DNA of 64,000 nt from Macropodus opercularis (lineage: Eukaryota > Chordata > Actinopteri > Anabantiformes > Osphronemidae): positions 402,001 through 466,000 of the forward strand of contig JAUCMP010000031.1 of assembly GCA_030770545.1 (NCBI GenBank), in the 5' to 3' direction. Position 1 is the stretch's first letter. Each line of letters starts with the position of its first letter. Made by a program: the position numbers and the translations under genes. Of the stretch, positions 1 through 12,600 are shown piece after piece. A model generated the notes under the pieces. The model searched no databases, was not told where the DNA came from, and worked only from the letters and a program-made list of their open reading frames with translations.

Positions 1-2601
1 AAGAAGATATTGTTGCAAGCCACCAGTGCTTTGAACACAAAGCAACATTTAAGACTCTTAATAACCTTAACTCACTATTACTGACATTCACTCATGTTTT
101 TCCCTTCTATCCTTCATCGCTCCATCTGTTAGTGATTAGAAGCAACATGCTTCCTTCAGGGCCAGGAACCCGAGTATTTCCTGCTTTCCAAGAAAACAAG
201 GGGGGAGAGGAGGGGCCACTGAAGGGAGAACAGAGACACTGGGTCTAAGGAGCAAAGCCAGGCTGAATATCTGAGACATAAGAGACGGAGTATGGCAGGG
301 AGGAAAAGAGGACATGACGTTACACGAAGGCCATGTGAGCTTCCATGCATGTGGTTTTGATTAGCCAGGAGTTGGAAGCAACTCTTTAGGCTGCTGTCTC
401 TATTGAAAAAGCAGCAGGAAGGCTATATAAGGTGTAGTTCACTTATTTTGAATAACTGATCTAACTACTCCAAATACACACTGGGCTATATATGCATGTG
501 GAAATTCACTCCATGCTCCATTATAATCACAACCTTTAACTGAAGAGGTCACATCAGGATCAGGATGCCATCTTGCGGTCAGGGCTATATTTTTCCAATA
601 CAGTACAAACATTTCAGACAATTCAAAATAATAAAACCTGCTCTTGTTGTTGGTGCTTCTCATCAGCTCTGACTGCATTTTAACTGAAGGTTTGTCTGTT
701 TTGCTAGTTGGTTTAGTTTTTCTAAAATGGCTTTTTACACCTTTCAGTGCAGCCTTTTTCAGTTTTCTTATGGGGTATTTTGATTTATTTCAGTTCAGTT
801 TAATCTCCTCAACAGGTAAAATACATGTTCCCTTGAGTTAATGCCTGGTGATGAAGCTTAGTCTTACTTTATGTGAATTAAAGCTCAGTGTGTGGCTGCA
901 TGCTAATGTTCCTCCCCACTGCGGGATAAATAAAGTCCTATCCATCCTAAAAGGTTTTTCTAGTAGTGAAGTTAGTAGACAAATCATGCAACATGATGCT
1001 TCACAGGCGTGTTTATGTAATTAAAGTCATGAGCAGATACCTTCCCACTCTGGACTTTGAAGTCCCTGTAACATTAATAGGGATTAATCTTGGGCCCAAC
1101 AGACCCTATACAAAACAATGTTGAAATGCTGGACGACTTCTTTTCCATAGAAACGTTTCACCATTCAGTCTGTGGGAAGTTGGTAGAGACACTGATTTAT
1201 CCTCCAGTTTGGTTTCACTTCACACCTGTAAAGAATAGGTTCGTTATATATTATGAGTAGGTGTGAATTCTCAACTACCGTGACTCCTCCTCCAACCATT
1301 ACAGGGTCGTTAAATGTGTACATCATGGACTTGTGTAAGTTGTCTTGATCTTCCTCCATAGTTGAAAGGGCAGCAGGTAGATGGAGGCAGGTTGTGTCTG
1401 AGGCCTCCACCTCTGTTGAGAGACGGCTGTTTACCTGGACGTGTAATCTTCTCTGTCCTCTCTTTATCTTCTGTGGTCTCTACTACTTTCCTCGGACTGA
1501 AGCAGCTACCTGGATAAAGGCTCAACTTTCAGACATATAAAAACAATATGACACTGTATTTTCTTTGACATGCACATATTCTTTTCTGGTACTGGGTCTT
1601 ATCCCGGCTTATGTGATGCAATGCCTCCCTCTATGGGTCATGCCTGTATAAAGTCCCAACACCTTTGTTGGGAAAATTAGCATTATCAATTAAGATCATG
1701 TCAGTTTGTTTATGCAATGCCACATCAGGTTTAACTAATGTACATCAACTTACTTTCAACCGTAAGTTTAATCACGAATTGTGTGTCTACTTCTGGTGTA
1801 CAACAAGCATCATGTACATACTGACAAGGACCTGATTGGATTTAATTGGTGGAATGTAGAATTCACTTCTGTAAAATTAAACAAAACAAACAAAATTTCC
1901 AAAAAGGAAATTCCACATATGTAGGTAAACTTGGTCAGAAGGTCATACATAAGGAACAAGGGTAGCATAATAAAAAAAAAGACCAGAATAACATGTACAT
2001 ACAGATTGTGGCTACCAACAAGCCGTTGTGTCAGACTTAACAGTAATGAGAACCAGTTAAACACAAGTCTTTCCACTGAGTAATAGGATCACATACTTTG
2101 CACCAGACCTTATTTTCTTGGTGAATTTATTTAACCCTCCCAGCTGTTTAAGATAAGACAATTCTTGATCCCACAGTGGGGAAATTAAATTGTTACAACA
2201 GCCACAAACAATCAGCAGGTGCAAAATTCTTCTTCTACTGGGATGGTCAGACACATCTAATGTCGTCTGCACTGGTATCAGTCCATGCTGGTTGTGTTCT
2301 GCAGACAGGGTGGGGCAGCTTCAGGGTGGGTGGGGGAAGGAGGCGGCGTTAATCGTGAGCTGGACAGTTGACCGTGGGATGGCCCAATAGAAGACTTCCT
2401 GGCAACCATACTGCAAAAGTAAAATGGAAGGCACGGGCAGGTGTTATATTGCTGCTGAAAAGCTGCAAAACAATTTCAATTCTGTGTAAAATAAATTTAC
2501 AGATCATTTGTGCAACATTTTCTTCAGTAGATAATGCAAGTATATAAACAAATGGCAATAAACTACATATATATGATATATAAATTAGAATGCTTCAGTC
2601 C
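1..2601. other. Non-coding flank downstream of the lbh-like gene
   Basis: No open frame here resembles a known protein and none joins into a splice model. Two short stretches (about 915-950 and 2165-2200) carry the signature of a fish interspersed repeat, a 'cccactg..ggataaataaag' type tail and its inverse, also seen near 32030. Part of this region below 2602 is probably the 3' untranslated region of the LBH-family gene on the minus strand, but I see no convincing polyadenylation signal that fixes its end. Confidence 0.5.
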
Positions 2602-4016
2602 TTACGTTTGCTCTGTTGCTATATTCTCCTGTTGCTCTCCCCCATCTGAGATCTCTGTATTCTCAGTGCTGCTGTCGTCCTCCCTGTCCACATCGTTGCT
2701 TACTTGGTTTTGAGGACGCCACAGCTTCCCATTCCCCAGCTCACTGTGCTCTGAAGGCTCCACAACAATAGAGGGGAGTCGCTCTCTTCGATAAAGGAGT
2801 TCTTCAGAATAGGAAGTGCAATCTGAATCTTTATCCATGTTGGCTTCGGGAAAAATCTGAAAAGATTTATTTGATTGTTATTTATTAATTATAGATGATT
2901 ATTACTTATTTTAATATTGTCATCATTTACTATATACTGCAAGTAGTTTTTGTGATCTCGTGAAAATGTATAAATGTCAGCCTATAAAATCAATTTGAGA
3001 TTCTAAGAATTGTGTGTGATGATACGATGTGTGAAACATTGTTTTTTCTTACAATACAGTAAACGAGAACACTGCTCTACTGTACAAAGAAGACCATTAA
3101 CAAACTAGATCTGAAAACAACTGATGCTATTTAAACCAAGAAACGTGCACCGTACCTGGTAGGCTCTGCTCCCTTTCCTCTCAATTGAAGCCTCATCCAT
3201 CTGAGATTCTACCTGGGTGAGAGCAGTGCTCATGCTGCAAACAAACAAATGTACACAAATGTTGGTTTTTGACCTCACCAACAAAGTCTGCCTTGCTACA
3301 GGTCAACATACTTCAACAAAGAATTCTAGACTGAAAACAAGTAGGAAGGAGATAATTACCAAAATAAAAAAGGGGGCAATGTTGACAAAGAGCTCAGGCT
3401 TAGGGAGGGAGGTAACAGGCAGAGTTTCTTCTACTGCATTTATTTTAATCTGCAGGTAAGCACCTAATACCTTAAGAGACTTAAACAGCAAGTGACTCCT
3501 CAACCCTAGATGGAAAAGAAAACTCTGAGATAGGGTAATAAAAACGATTTGTTAAACGATATGAAGGTTCAACTGATTTTATCTCTATGGTGTCTGCAGA
3601 CAACAGATGTGATAAGTAAGAAAAGTTTGTATGTAAAGTGTGCAGCATGTGTTCTGTCACACCTTTTAAATTAGAAATCTACAGAAAGGGAACGTGTGCA
3701 TATAGTATTTATCCTGTGCTTGACATTATATATGTGACAGAGTAGAAACAAAATGGACTAGTAGGATAAAGTTAACATTGTTTATCTTGTTTTTTGATGA
3801 ATAAACCCATTACTACTTCAGTTCATTTAAATATTAATTTTACTAACCCTAACCCTAAAAGGAATATGAAACATCACCGTTCTTTGCTAAGGAGAATACA
3901 GTGGCTCTGTTTTTACTAGAGAATATGACAACATAAATTCACACTGTGCAACGTGTATCTTTTTAAAGAATTCGGAATCGTGTGGCTTACCTTGAATTGG
4001 CAGGAATACAGCTCAT
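2602..4016 (-). CDS. lbhl: LBH-family transcription cofactor (Lbh or Lbh-like), three coding exons
   Basis: The LBH family are small acidic nuclear transcription cofactors linked to Wnt signalling and, for the fish Lbh-like protein, to photoreceptor development. Coding exons on the minus strand are 4016-3991, 3234-3156 and 2856-2602, joined at GT..AG junctions with consistent phase, giving about 119 residues (human LBH is 105). The diagnostic block is YQIFPEAN at residues 34-41, followed by RLPSIVVEPSE from residue 61 and GKLWRPQN, matching the LBH-domain pattern YQIFPD...RLPSIVVEPTE...GELRWPP. The C-terminal third is acidic and low complexity (D, E, S, N rich), as in the family. The first exon supplies MSCIPANS; the next in-frame Met at the start of exon 2 could also be used. 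The WRP instead of RWP order in the conserved block is unusual. Whether this is the lbh or lbhl paralogue cannot be settled here; family assignment is firm. Confidence 0.85.
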
Positions 4017-6633
4017 CTTCACTGTAACAAGATGGTATCTTCTTTCAGAAAAAAGAAATTAAGACTCACTAGCACTGATTACGTCCTTTTCATTTTTGGC
4101 TTTACAACTAGCTTTACAACTAACTTCTCCTGTCACCCCCTCCATGCTCCTCGGTCTCTCGTCATATTCCCTAAGAGTTCTTTTTAGTGACGCATGTAAT
4201 GTTTCACATTCACACTGACGTGCAAAACGGCTAAGCTGACAGGCTTAGTGTCACCTTCGATTACGACGCTGTAACATGTGAATTAGCAGTAGGGCCTTCT
4301 ATCTACCAATCAGGAGGAGGGAGCACATTTTAAAGATTATTTTACACAGGCCTTCATTCAAGTAATCTAAACTATTCATCATTCAGCAGGTTATATATCT
4401 ACTATGATTTTTACATGGTTTTACATTTACATTACATTTTACATTGCAAAAACTGTGCACCGTGAAAAGAGTAGTTGATGACACCAGTCAGATATACAGG
4501 CACAGTGCTGCCACCCTGTGATAAAAAAAAAGACAAAATCACATTGTACAGGTGCATCGCAATAAACTATAATAGCATTAAAAACTTGGTTGAGCCTTCT
4601 TTTGCATGAGTTACTGGATCTATTCTCAGATGCATGAAGGTGATCAGCCTGGACCAAGTCAGCAGAGAGAAGCATGAAGTGCTCTGGAATTTCCTGGAAG
4701 ACAACTGTGCTGACAGGTTCAAGTTGCTCATCATTTTTGTTGTGTCCCTTTACTGTAACATGGTAGCACATGTGTTTTGTTAACATGGGATCTTCTTGTT
4801 AACTATGTTAAGCACTATTTTGACATAGTAAAAATGCTCCACCGCGTTTTTTGCTGATGCCATGTCATTTTTGCCTACACACAAGGATTTCTGTTCAATG
4901 TTTGATTTATTTATTTAGAATAATAAGGGTCACTAAATGACCTCACTTTATGAGAGCTTCATATCCTCAGACCGGTGCACCCACATCTTGTCCACAAGCA
5001 AGTTTTGTACGGTTAGTACACTTGCTTGCATTGATGCCGACTGGAGTTCGTGTCTCGGTCACTAATTGTTTTGCATTTTTATTTCTGACATCTCATAATT
5101 ATATTCAATTGACAACAAACTGTTTGTTTAAATATCAATGTCACCAGCTGAGTGGCATTTCTGTGAATGAACACAAATCACTACTTCCTCAGATAAGCGC
5201 TCAACCTTTACAACATCAACAAAGTGAGATCAATTCACACTCACAGCTTTTTTTAAAGAAACATTGATTTTAATCTGAAAAAACATTCATTATAACGTTT
5301 GTCTTATATATATATACTGTTGACTGCCACAACATAAATGTGTTGCTTCCATTTTCTTCAGCTTTTTCAAGTGTCTTGAAAGGCAAGAACATGTACACAT
5401 ACACCAGTGTTTATCAACCACTGTGCTGCAGTCCAGTAGTGCACCGTGAGAGATCCTCAGGTGAGCTGTGGGAAAATATTCAATTTCATAGAATTGGTCT
5501 GAAAAACATTGTTTGACAACACATAATTATTGTTTTTATTACAGTCTTTGACAATTATTGCAAATAATATGCTGTTGCAGAGTGTCTGTGCTGTTTAGCC
5601 ATGAGAAATCAACAGGTGGCCCATGGAACATTATCCAGTTTCACCGGATCATTTCTCTAAGTGAGCAGTGTGTAGAGACAAGCAACAATGAAACGCTGAA
5701 TACGGTTCATAGGACACAGTCACGCTTCGAGTGAAAGCAAATGAGCTGAAATGAAAGTTATCTTTTACTACAGCTGATGTGAGGGAAACGTTGTCCAAAA
5801 CGGTTCCACACAAACCTAAACGCCGTCTCCAGACGAGACACCCGAACTTCAAAACAACAGCACAGACTATTTTGTTGAAACATGTGAACAAATGGAAAAA
5901 CAGGCAGCGTTACTTAGAAAAACTACCAAGATGAGTGAGAAAGTTCTTCACGCTACCAAGTTACTAAACTCATCTAAAGCCACCGTCTTTTAATTAATAA
6001 AACACATTTTATTGTGTCAATTTCATTATTGGAATAAATTTTATTAGCTACCTTATTCAGTTCAGGAGCATGAGATAAAAATGTTCTACCAAAAAGAACA
6101 ACAGCCAACAATTAATTTAGCATTTGCAGTGGGGGTGTCATATGACTCTAACTGTAATTACACACATAGGCTACTGGATCAAAAGGGCAATGTGTTCATA
6201 TTATTATAATAACAATTAAGGCTTAACACAAAAAAGAGCAATAACATGGATCCTATTTAATCCTGTACGATGCTTGGTCTACCATCCACAAAGCGCTTTG
6301 CATGGCCTCCATGTCTTTCTCTGAAATACTAAAAACAGGACAATTTTTACTAGAATTATTTCTTTAACCTGTGTGCAATACATATTATTTGTTTGGTTTG
6401 TTTGGATGAAGTCCATTCTTTTCACCTAAGTATTACTGTAGGTACCTAATACAAGTACCAAATACTCAAATGAGTAATGCTGATATAAAGCAACTAAACC
6501 GATTTAAATCTCCATACATGAAAATTGGAAGAATTACCAAAAGTATTACAATTCCTTGTATTCAGTCTTAGCTTAATTGTTGAACCTACATTTCAACAGT
6601 CCAGCTGATTAAGATGACCTAGGCTAGAGTTGA
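4017..6633. other. Promoter/5' UTR side of the lbh-like gene and spacer to ska2
   Basis: Just above the lbh-like start (4017-4300) lies the likely 5' UTR and promoter, with no TATA box I would defend. The rest is AT-rich and holds no recognisable gene; a 115-codon open frame on the minus strand at 4439-4786 has no family resemblance and sits beside a sequence (about 4545-4575) resembling the end of a Tc1/mariner-derived repeat. Candidate poly(A) signals for ska2 on the minus strand occur at 6008-6013 and nearby. Confidence 0.4.
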
Positions 6634-9600
6634 TTAGGAGTCTCTCAGAGGCTGTGGTTTTACAGAGGCTCCCACAGCGGTAGGCACCTACAAAAGAACG
6701 TTTAGTTACAGAAGCAACAGAAGCAACACACATATTTGACCCCAGTGGTGTTACTGTGAATTTATCACAGCTAAAGATCCCTAACCATCAGGCCACGGGC
6801 CGGGTACAAGGCAAAACATTCAGAGATCACCAGAAGCACTGAATGCCTTGCATCCATTTCCTATATCCAGTGTTTGTGAAGCGAGATGCTCTGCAGTGAC
6901 AACAAGTAACTCTACCGGTACCTGAAGATTTTGTCTTACAAGGCACCGGTCTGCGGCGCGAAAGAGGTTGGTACCCACTGGTTTAAACCTATGGCGTGGA
7001 CGATTTGACCTTGTATTTTATTTGGCTGCCCAAATCTACCAAGATCTGAAATCCTGTCCCTCAGTGTTTCTCATCAGGCTAATGATGGCAAACACCTGTT
7101 GTTTCTCAGAGCTCATGATTCAGCAGCCTTCAACGTGCAGCTTTTCATAACCCATCTTCACAGTACGACTTGGATGTTAATGCTATTTCGCTAGTAAAAT
7201 GTAACTGGCTTTCCCCCTTGGATCGCTAGCCTCTCAGTTCCAGGGGAAAACTGTTTACTGGTTCCTCAAACCTGCCAGTAGTTCATTTATCTCATCTTTT
7301 CTCAGTTGTCCTTGCACGAGTTTTCCCATTCACTTCTGTGAATAAATAAGAATAAGTACATCTTCTTGAAAAATTCTACTCTCTGTCTACTACTATTCCT
7401 TTTTGATTTTTTGGGTAATAAGCTTGCAGCATAGGATAATGAGGAATAGCTAACAACAGAACTTCCACTTATGGAAGCAGGCAGTTCACTGCTACCACCT
7501 GCTGTTTAGCTTTGAATCAGAATTCTAGATGTTTTCTAAAAATACACAATCACAGTTGCTGATAATTTGAGTAATTTTGGAATTTGCTCTATTCATTCAG
7601 TGGGCTGGATTAGATCCTTTGTCGGCATAGGTTACAGTATATGCTGCTGTAGACGCCAGAGAGCACAGAGCCTCATATGGACTTGACCGAAAATGACTTT
7701 GCATCAACAGCTTAAACTCAGTAATTGTGATTATGCGCATAGCAATATTTTTCAAACAACAATATGAGCAGCAATTTACATAAAACTAACACTATAAAAC
7801 TAATCCTGGACGGAATTGTGATCAACGTATCAATAAAAACTGAATAATAAATAAAAAAATAATAACAAGCAACAAACAGACAAATGATAATGTATTTAAC
7901 CCTCGAGCAGCCTTCAAGGGGTCAAAATGAAAACAGGGCTCAAAGCTCAAAACCACACAATAGTTGGATAAAACAGCTGCAGACAGAGGATAAACCACAA
8001 CACGCTTCATCCAGATGAACGGTTGGATGAACGTGTTCATCATAGACCCACACGTGTTCATTGCTTGGATTTAACACCCACCAAGGCTGTTTGATCCAAC
8101 CCTGGTGTGTTTTTGAGCTTTGAGGCCCCTAGTTATCAGTGGGGCTGTTTGACCCCTCAAAGACCCCACAAGAGTTAACGCAGTCTGAGTAAAATAAGGA
8201 GAACATATTTGCAGAAAACGTTAATTTCTAATAAAACAGAGATACACTAGAAGATAAGTCACTAGAACTAACATATCCTGGATGTTAACCTGCTCTTGAC
8301 CAGGCTAAATTTAGAGACTACATCTCCATAGTAACCTAATTTAGCCTAAAGCTAATCTGTTTTGTGCAGTCAAGTCTAAGTTTGTACTACATTAGGTGTT
8401 AAAACACAACTTGACTAATTCTGCTTTTGTGCAACAAGTCAATAGAGATATAGGGATCTAGGTTTTATGCAACACCTCTCTAAACTGAAAACTCTTCGAC
8501 TGGTTTCTCTGCATCTCTAGAACAACGTTAAGTTTCACTATGCTGCTGTATAATTTAGTTTCAGGCCTTATCTGTTCTAATTTTAGTTAATGTGTCGTTT
8601 TTAATGCCCTTGTAATTTCATTTCATGAATTATTTTTTATCATTTGAAACTAATGCTTAGTGTCTGTCATGCTTGAACTTGTCTTTGCCTTTCTAAAGGA
8701 TCTTGAATCACAAGGTTATAAACCAATAAAACTGCCTTGCCTGATGAATCAGCTTTATACCACCAAAGCATTAATGGCAGCCAAGAAGGTGCTGAGTTTG
8801 TTATGAAGGTCACAAACAAACTAAAATGTTTTTGGCTACTCTGGCAACATCTTACCTGGGAATGGGAGACAGCTGAATCCAAAACGTTAGTAAAAGTCTT
8901 CTCAAACTTTGTCAGCAGCTGAATCTGCAACATGGAAACAAGGACAGGGTCAACACACTAATATGTATATTACATATAAGGAAGGCCCCTGCTGAACAGG
9001 AGAGAGATGACGGGATCGTTTCAACCCTTGTGTGCGTTTTTTAGCTTTGGCGCTACCTAGTTATCAGTGGGGACTTTTCAACCTTGTTACATACGCTTAA
9101 TGTGTAATAGTGAGCATCATGGAAAAAATAGGGTTAAGAGGATTGAAAATTTCTGAAGTTTAATAAATAGTTGATATAGGGCTGATGTTTGCTGAAAGAA
9201 TTAACTGAATTAAAAATATTAATGCATATATTATATATATATATATATATAATATTTTTTACAATTTCAGTTTTTTGCATTGCATTTTATGCGTGACGGA
9301 CTTCAAATATATAAAAATAACAAATGGGTGCCCGTGGGTTAGGATTTTATGGGAAGAATTGCCATATAGCATATTTATCATTTATCAGCACCAAAGTCAA
9401 ACATCATAATTGTTACCAATGGTGGAATTGCTCCTTGCCAATATGCACCACTGTGGAACAATCCAGACATTCTACGAAACAAAAAAGTAATGGATTTTCC
9501 AGTCTGGTATACCAAAAAGAGAACACATCTCAAACATATTTTCTCAAGAGACCCCTTTTGAAGCGCTAGTGTCCAGGTACAGAACTATTCATGCCATTAG

Positions 9601-12600
9601 AATATCAACAACTCAAATCCACAATTAAAGCAAACAACTAAAATACTCCCACACAAGAGCAACCTCCAGCAGCAGTAGAACGATTTATTTGAATTTCACA
9701 GAACACATTATACAGGACAAAGGATGTTCCAGATGGGTTTCACAGAGTCCAACATTTGTCCACCTTGCACAGATAACACAGCAGATAGATACCTACATGC
9801 TGTCTGATCATGTCCACCTGTGCAACAATTCTGGCAACGAGTTCGCGAACACCTCTCAACCTGGTTAAGGTATCCAATCCCAGTAACCCCTGCACTGTGT
9901 CTTTTAGGAGATCTAAGTGGGATGGTTCTAGAGACAAACACATCACAACTACTGCTCACTGCCCTCTGCTTCACAAAGAAAATCATCCTGATGAATTGGA
10001 AAACTAGAAAGATATTATTTGAACAGTACGTCAGACTACACAACCTTAGAAACACTGTCTGATTGCCCTGCTCTGGGGGCGTGAGCATTATTGACAGATT
10101 CACAGCAGCTGTTGTGCAGGGCTTGTAGGTGAGGTCTGAATTAATACCCCAACCATGTATGTGGGCCTGTCACAAAGTTATGCCTTCCAACCCATGATGA
10201 CCTCTTTGACACGACTGCATGAATATGACAACATTGCTGGACTTGATATCTAAGCTACCTGGATATCATTTTTCTGTCTTGCCTCTCACTTTATGGAATC
10301 TTAATGATGAAGACACCTTGGACATCCCAGTGGGAATCTAGACAACAGAGCTGCAACTGAACCCCTCAACAATAGGGGCCATCCTAGACGGACTCCTTGT
10401 AATGGATGCAGTCTCCAACCTGCCTTAAGTCATGTGCCTCTTGTTTGGCTTTACATAGACTCACCACCTGCTAATAAACAGGTAATGCTGATTTTATGTT
10501 GAAGTGAACTACCGTCAAGGTTCAAAAACTGTACAATGAGCTTTCACAACACACAGTAGGCAGCTTGAGTATGAGAGGCGAGTTTAAAAAAAAACAACAA
10601 CTAATAATGTACTATACTGTGTGGTAATTCACAAAGTAAAAGTATTGGATCTCGCCCACAGACAGCTGGGATAGGCTCCAGCACACAAGTGGTAGAAAAT
10701 GAATGAATGAAAGCATTGTTTGTCACTTTTGTGTACTTAAGGTGACTACTTAAACAATTATCTGTTCTACAGTCAGTTAGTTAAACAAATTCAAACTATT
10801 TTGCATTAAATGGTTTAAGTATAAATAACCTAGGTATGCAGTGTAGACTAGTGGCAATACTTCCAGTATGATGAACCTTTTAAGAATACATGACCCTAAT
10901 GTGTTGATTGACAGCACAAGAGAAAAAGAGCCTCTCCGAAAAATGCAACTACCTTAAAAGTATCAATGGACATAGTCATTTTGGGCATTTTACGTGAATG
11001 TAGCAAAGCTATACGTGAAAACAGATTTTACAAGGAAAGATTGTGATGATACATCTGTAGTTTGGTCATTAAGAGACCATAAGCTGTTTTGTAGGTACCT
11101 TCACATCAGTAGACTGCTGGAAGTGGTGCATCAGTTCCATAACACTGCCAACACTGTTCCTGATATAGTCCATTGACTCCTTCTGTGCAGTTGTGATCTC
11201 CTTCACCTGAGAGCACAAGGCTGCATGTTTAGCCCTGATAGAGTTCAGGTTCTCCAATATCGTCACTGGGGTCTCCTATAGGACACATGTTATTGTTCAG
11301 CTTCTACAGACAGTGCTCAAATATCCAGTTTATTAATAATTAGCACTAGTATTATAACAACAATGTAGTACAAAATGATTATACTATAACCATTTTCAAA
11401 TTTCCTGTTTAAGGTCAGACGATTACAGCATTCTGTTCCCACTAGAGCACAGGTGTCACACTCCAGTCCTCGAGGGCCACTGTCCTGCTGGTTTTCCAAC
11501 TCTCTCTGCCCTAGCTACTACTGATAACATTGATCAGGTGTGTTCAGTCAATTAACAGCTGGAAAAGCCAACTGACACCTGATCAAGGTGATCAGCAGTG
11601 ACAGTGGCCCTCAAGGACTGGAGTATGACACCACTGTTAACACCTAAAGTTCTACTCCCATCAACAAAGAGTTAGAGTGAGTTGCATTATGTGGATGAAG
11701 AAAAACATATGGCTACATTTATCTGTGGTGCAGCACAGCATGCGTTACAGTAAAATGTTTTGTCAGTTGCTTACACTCACAGAACCTTTGCATGCTTGAG
11801 GCACAACAGATGAATTTATGTGTATGTTTACGTAGTTATTATTACTGTGTAGTATTACATATCCTTCCCTTTGACTTTTTCCAAATACATTTACAATATT
11901 GAACTTTTTACTAATTTGTATGATGGGAACGGATGCAGTCTTTCAAACTATGGCTTCTTGAAAAGCGAAGTAGTTAAAGCCTAAATGTCCAGTGTCTGCT
12001 GCATTAATGTTTATTCTGTGTAAGTCCTTTGTGCTCTTGTACAAAGCCACGTTGTTTGGGCAATGAAGCCTGCTGCTATGACTCAACATTCAAACTCAGG
12101 TTTTCATCTCATTTTCAACTCATTTGAGAATGAGCAACTGAAGTTAATATAGAAGAATTTCTACAACAGGACAAAAGCAATAGTTAGTCATTCAATAGTT
12201 TTGTGCTTTTTTTCTGTTTTATTTGTGTCACTTGGCGTCAGTATAACTATATCAGATTCTGTCTTGTTCTTAGAAGGAGAAGGAAACTAGAATGAGTCTT
12301 CCCATTGACACCAAACTCCATAATGTAGCTCTGGCCATTTAGGAAATACATCTCCTAATACAATCCATACATGGGTATATAATTTGGTTATGCCTTTTAC
12401 TAACCTATGCATCAAAATAGAGCATTTTTAAGAGACACGACTCGTGTGGCCAGTAAATGTGGTAGAAGAGGACACGGTGCTCTAACAGAATCTGAACATG
12501 ACAGTATTTGTAATAATGTAAATACTTTATTACAAATACCTCAGCAGCACATCCATTCTCTGTCTTGTTGTTGACAAAATCCAGCTTCAGCCTCTTCTCG

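Noticed and set aside
3843..3860. Telomere-like repeat (ccctaa units)
   Set aside because: Only two to three units; too short to be an interstitial telomeric site.
4439..4786. 115-codon open frame on the minus strand
   Set aside because: No recognisable domain, runs through a poly-T/A tract and next to a transposon-like end.
9708..10103. 131-codon open frame on the minus strand
   Set aside because: It is the antisense shadow of the L1 ORF2 remnant, whose protein similarity is on the plus strand.
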